NCBI GenBank assembly: GCA_022360655.1 | Contig: JAKSCK010000107.1 | Location: 1-48,505, forward strand | Source of the DNA: Spirochaetales bacterium | GTDB lineage: Bacteria; Spirochaetota; Spirochaetia; DSM-2461 | Direction of reading: 5' to 3' | DNA: 48,505 bases | Part shown: positions 45,566-48,505 of the stretch, one piece after another | Layout of the letters: each line of letters begins with the position of its first letter | Position numbering within the stretch: position 1 is the first letter of the stretch | Notes under the pieces: model-generated | What the model saw: only the letters and a program-made list of their open reading frames with translations | The model's database searches: none | Told to the model about the DNA's origin: nothing | Position numbers and translations under genes: made by a program

Positions 45566-47594
45566 AAGGCTTTTCGTACTCATACAGTTCATTGTGATCC
45601 TTTCAACTCTTTCAGCCCAAAATGCAACGGAAGAAGCGGCAAAGGCCTTGGAAGAATGGCGATGGGGCGTGGTGGCGCTGAATGATGGTCTGCCTGGGAA
45701 ATCCCTTGCCGCGTTGGAACGGGCTTTGACCTTTGCTCCCACAGATCCTCGTATTCGGGAATGGTTGGGGCGAGCCTACTGGCGTTCTGGAATGGAAGAT
45801 GCGGCCTTGGATGTTTGGGAAGACCTCTTAGCCGAGGACCTTCCTTCTGTGGCTTTAGAATCTCGAGCCGAATCTCTTCGACGTCGACTCAATGGGGAAG
45901 AGGAAATCCCCATTGACGATGAATGGATTCCACTCACCATATTCCGTGGTAATGAGGATGGCGAGTTCTTTTTTGAACGTCCTGCCGTTGTTCGTCCTGT
46001 AGGAGACGGATCAGGCGGAGTGTTTGTTTCCTCCTATTCCGGAGGGGATATTGTTCAACTCGACCCCAACGGGGCTCTTGTGGATCGGTTTGAGGGGGGA
46101 GTGGAAGGGTTCCATCGTCCTTTTGATATTCTCCCCATTGATGAGAATCGTCTCTTAGTGAGCGAATTCAATGCGGATCGTATTTCGGTTGTATCTCTGA
46201 CTGGTTACAACCGTGGATATCGCATGGGAAGCTGGGGGGAACAGGGGAGAGGCAAAGGACAGTTTCTTGGCCCACAGTACATGGCATTGTCCAATGATCA
46301 GGGCTATGTCTACATCAGCGATTGGGGCAACCGACGGGTCAGCAAGTGGAATCTGGAGGGAGAGCATGTTCTTGATTTAGGATCAGATTCTCGATTCTCA
46401 GGTTTTGCCGGTCCTGCAGGGATTGCTTGTTACAATAATCGTGTGTATGTGGCCGATTCCCTGAAGGGAAGCATTGAAGCCTTTGATGATTCAGGGAATT
46501 ACCTTGGATCTTTGGTTTCTGATGGGTTGAACCAGCCGGAGGGGCTGGCGGTTGTTGATGATTCTCTCTTGATTGCCGATGGCTCTGCCGTTCGAAGAGT
46601 GCATCTCATCTCTGGGGCCATGACAGTGGAAGCGACTCTTGGTTCCGGAAGCCACCGAATGACCTCTGTTTTTCCCGATGAGAATGGGAATTGGGCCGCC
46701 TCAGATTTTGATGCCAATTCCATTGTTCTTCTCACACCACTTTCTACTCTCTATGGCGGCCTTGAAGTGGTGATTGATCGGGTGAGGGCAGATGACTTTC
46801 CGCGTGTTGCTGTGGATGTGAGCGTGAAGGATCGGAGAGGGATGCCCATCTCTGGGTTAGATGCCTCCAATTTTCGTGTTTTTGATGGCGATTTCGCTCT
46901 GGGTACACCTGAGTTGGACTGGCGTTCCTCCCATGATTCACGTGTTTCAGTGGCGGCTGTGGTGGACAGAAGTGGTGCTCAAGGAAATCTTGATGATGCC
47001 CTTCAAGGGCTTGAAGATCTCATCTCAGCGATGGATGAAAATGATCAGCTTTCCCTTATCCGAACGGGAGAATCTCCCACGGTTCGGGATATGGCCGTTG
47101 ATTCGGATGCTGCATCCCTTCGAGCTGCTGTTGGAGAGCCTCTTGGCATTGGGCCGCATTCCTGGGATGAATCGTTGCGATTAGCTGCTACACGTTTGGT
47201 TCCCGCACGAAATCGTAAGGCAGTGGTGGCTTTTGTGACCCGCCAACCGTCATCTGATGCCTTTGATCGTTATGGTTTAGTGGAAACCGCACGTCTCATG
47301 GCCAATAACGGCATTGAGTTTTATCCGGTTTATGCGTCTCAAGAGGTGCAAAGCAGAGAATTGGACTACATTGCCTCCCAAACCAATGGAAAATCTTCTT
47401 TTGTTTATGATCCTCAAGGGAGCGGTGCACTTGTGAGTGACTTGAGAAGACGAAGTGTGGGACGATACACCTTGGTGTGGAACAGTCCACGAAGTTCTGG
47501 TTATGGAAGAGAATTTCTTTCTTCTGCAGTTGAAGTGATTTACATCACGAAAAGCGGAAGAGATGAAAGCGGTTCCTTTGCTCCCCTTCAATGA
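45552..47594 (+). CDS. Secreted TPR / NHL-propeller / VWA-like protein
   Basis: 680 residues. A signal peptide (about 5-23) with a cleavage site near SAQ, a short TPR region (25-110), an NHL-type beta-propeller (about 130-400) with repeated blades such as VYISDWGNRRVSKW and VYVADSLKGSIEAF, a small domain (405-470), and a VWA-like domain (about 475-650). The VWA metal site, normally DxSxS, reads DRSGA, so metal binding is probably lost. It is likely periplasmic or surface exposed. It overlaps the TPR gene at the start and the YcgN-like gene at the stop (ATGA). Confidence 0.85.
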   Translation: MSKTKRLFVLIQFIVILSTLSAQNATEEAAKALEEWRWGVVALNDGLPGKSLAALERALTFAPTDPRIREWLGRAYWRSGMEDAALDVWEDLLAEDLPSVALESRAESLRRRLNGEEEIPIDDEWIPLTIFRGNEDGEFFFERPAVVRPVGDGSGGVFVSSYSGGDIVQLDPNGALVDRFEGGVEGFHRPFDILPIDENRLLVSEFNADRISVVSLTGYNRGYRMGSWGEQGRGKGQFLGPQYMALSNDQGYVYISDWGNRRVSKWNLEGEHVLDLGSDSRFSGFAGPAGIACYNNRVYVADSLKGSIEAFDDSGNYLGSLVSDGLNQPEGLAVVDDSLLIADGSAVRRVHLISGAMTVEATLGSGSHRMTSVFPDENGNWAASDFDANSIVLLTPLSTLYGGLEVVIDRVRADDFPRVAVDVSVKDRRGMPISGLDASNFRVFDGDFALGTPELDWRSSHDSRVSVAAVVDRSGAQGNLDDALQGLEDLISAMDENDQLSLIRTGESPTVRDMAVDSDAASLRAAVGEPLGIGPHSWDESLRLAATRLVPARNRKAVVAFVTRQPSSDAFDRYGLVETARLMANNGIEFYPVYASQEVQSRELDYIASQTNGKSSFVYDPQGSGALVSDLRRRSVGRYTLVWNSPRSSGYGREFLSSAVEVIYITKSGRDESGSFAPLQ

Positions 47595-47929
47595 TGTTTA
47601 AGCGATTTAGAGAGCACTGGGAATCTCTTTGTCATGGCTGTGGTCTTTGTTGTCATGAGAAGATTCAAGGTGAATGGGGGTGGGAGATTGATTTGGCCTC
47701 TCCTTGTCCTCATCGAGATGAAGAACAACAATGCTGCAGATGCTATTCCCAGCGTTTTCAGGTTCAGCCTCGGTGCCGAAGAATTACTTTTTTTTCAGCA
47801 CTATTTGCATCCTATCTTCCCCCGCATTGCGGTTATGTTCGTGCCCTGAGGCCCCGATGGCTTCATCGGTCTCCCCCGTCTCTTGTGTATCCCAGTGAAA
47901 TTGAAGATGAAGAAAGGGAAGTTGAATAG
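47591..47929 (+). CDS. YcgN/YkgJ-like cysteine-cluster protein
   Basis: 112 residues with a cysteine cluster CHGCGLCC (14-21) and further cysteines (CPH, CCRCYS, CGYVR). The arrangement resembles the YcgN/UPF0260 and YkgJ families, thought to bind iron or zinc. Function is unknown. The ATG overlaps the previous stop (ATGA). Confidence 0.78.
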   Translation: MMFKRFREHWESLCHGCGLCCHEKIQGEWGWEIDLASPCPHRDEEQQCCRCYSQRFQVQPRCRRITFFSALFASYLPPHCGYVRALRPRWLHRSPPSLVYPSEIEDEEREVE

Positions 47930-47961
47930 AAAAAACGGCGCTATAGAGCGCCGTTTTTTTT
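47930..47961. terminator. Bidirectional intrinsic terminator
   Basis: Stem ACGGCGCT / AGCGCCGT, loop ATAG, with six A before and eight T after, so it can work for both converging genes. Confidence 0.95.
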
Positions 47962-47982
47962 ATCGCGGATGCTCTAGTTCCT

Positions 47983-48505
47983 CTAGTTCACTGGGCCAAT
48001 GGCGGCCAGTCTCCATCCTTGGGGGAATTTCCGGAAGTAGAACCCCATGGTTCCTGACCAAAAGGACACCAAATCAAGCGCATTGCTGTATTCAGGATAC
48101 ACACTCACATCCAGACGCCAGTACCCATTATCCAATGGCGTGGTGCTCACAGAATCAAGTTGAAAGATGTCTTGGGCTCCAAGCTGGCTCAGGTCATAGC
48201 TTTCAAAGAACCAATCCAATTCGGATTGAACAAAGTCTTTTGTGACACCGGCATCATGAAGGGGGAGGTAAAGAGTGTCAGCAATGACAGGAAGAATTTG
48301 CCCTGAATTTTCATTGAACAATCCACGAAGGAGTTTTTGAAAATAGTATTGTGAGGCTTGTTCACCGGCGGGATCGGGGAGAATCTTTCGAGGGTCTTCT
48401 TCTTTCACCTCAGGTTCCTGCTTTGGCTCCGCTGGTGGAGGAGCAGAATCTTCAGGGTAAAGATATTCAGCCATTTCACGGTAATTTGTGGCTCGTTCCT
48501 CTTCC
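47983..48505 (-). CDS. Protein of unknown function, 5' end beyond the window
   Basis: The frame is open to the right edge of the window (the codons before the internal ATG at 48474 read EEERATNYRE without a stop), so the true start lies further right. The visible part has a Pro/Glu-rich segment and a C-terminal compact region (about 100 residues, ending FRKFPQGWRLAAIGP) that would fit an NTF2-like fold. I do not recognise the family. Confidence 0.7.
   Translation of the reverse strand, partial: EEERATNYREMAEYLYPEDSAPPPAEPKQEPEVKEEDPRKILPDPAGEQASQYYFQKLLRGLFNENSGQILPVIADTLYLPLHDAGVTKDFVQSELDWFFESYDLSQLGAQDIFQLDSVSTTPLDNGYWRLDVSVYPEYSNALDLVSFWSGTMGFYFRKFPQGWRLAAIGPVN

Overview
The window looks like a chromosomal segment of a free-living spirochaete (phylum Spirochaetota, probably Spirochaetales) of moderate G+C. 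The main pointers are a 1383-residue coiled-coil protein of the SpiroCoCo type, a duplicated nucleoside-diphosphate-kinase-like protein, paired bactofilins with an M23 peptidase, and a YaaR/YaaT pair. I cannot name the genus. The region is almost entirely housekeeping and envelope genes. I see no tRNA, rRNA, CRISPR array, insertion sequence or prophage, and the longest stretch without a gene is about 280 bases, upstream of the galactokinase-like gene.

Layout. 1-5.1 kb: the 3' part of a gene for a very acidic repeat protein (it runs off the left edge), then rny (RNase Y), ymdB and tlyA. 5.1-10.6 kb: a divergent pair, a GerMN-domain membrane protein (-) and ptsI (+), followed by der and a secreted protein with a Cys-Ser-Gly motif. 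10.8-18.6 kb: an ExbB/ExbD/TonB-like energy-transduction operon, then a HAD phosphatase, the SpiroCoCo protein and an AraC-like regulator. 18.6-22.8 kb: a small minus-strand coiled-coil protein, then grpE-dnaK-dnaJ. 22.9-29.6 kb: a fusion of two receiver-like domains with a PEP/pyruvate-binding ATP-grasp domain, NADP-type glutamate dehydrogenase, and a transmembrane Ser/Thr kinase. 29.6-34.1 kb: dtd (-), an rlmB-like methyltransferase (+), the double NDK protein (+), and dusB and tatD (-). 34.3-37.3 kb: M23 peptidase, bactofilin, YaaR, YaaT. 37.4-42.8 kb: a 56-residue zinc-ribbon gene, rpsT (TTG start), HU, a response regulator with a small TPR-like partner, a second bactofilin, a CinA-type amidase, rho and rpmE. 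43-48.5 kb: a galactokinase-like GHMP kinase, surE, a TPR protein, an NHL/VWA-like secreted protein, a YcgN-like cysteine cluster protein, and a minus-strand gene that runs off the right edge.

Expression architecture. Genes are packed tightly. Many neighbours share stop/start codons (ATGA, GTGA, TAATG), which suggests translational coupling. Several clear intrinsic terminators separate units (after rny, dnaJ, gdhA, ndk, HU, rpmE and the YcgN-like gene). Two kinds of gene start are visible. Many genes have a Shine-Dalgarno sequence (rny, grpE, dnaK, gdhA, ndk, rpsT, HU, rho, rpmE). About nine others have no Shine-Dalgarno but a -10-like hexamer 5-10 bases before the start codon, as expected for leaderless or nearly leaderless mRNAs.

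Most interesting points: the leaderless-start pattern; the REC-REC-PPDK_N fusion; the two-lobed NDK protein with one lobe lacking the catalytic His; a galactokinase-like protein with its catalytic Asp replaced; a TatD protein with Asp-to-Glu in its active-site motif; a stand-alone version of the tail seen on CHASE2-type adenylate cyclases next to a response regulator; inverted repeats over or near several promoters; and the acidic hexapeptide repeat array.
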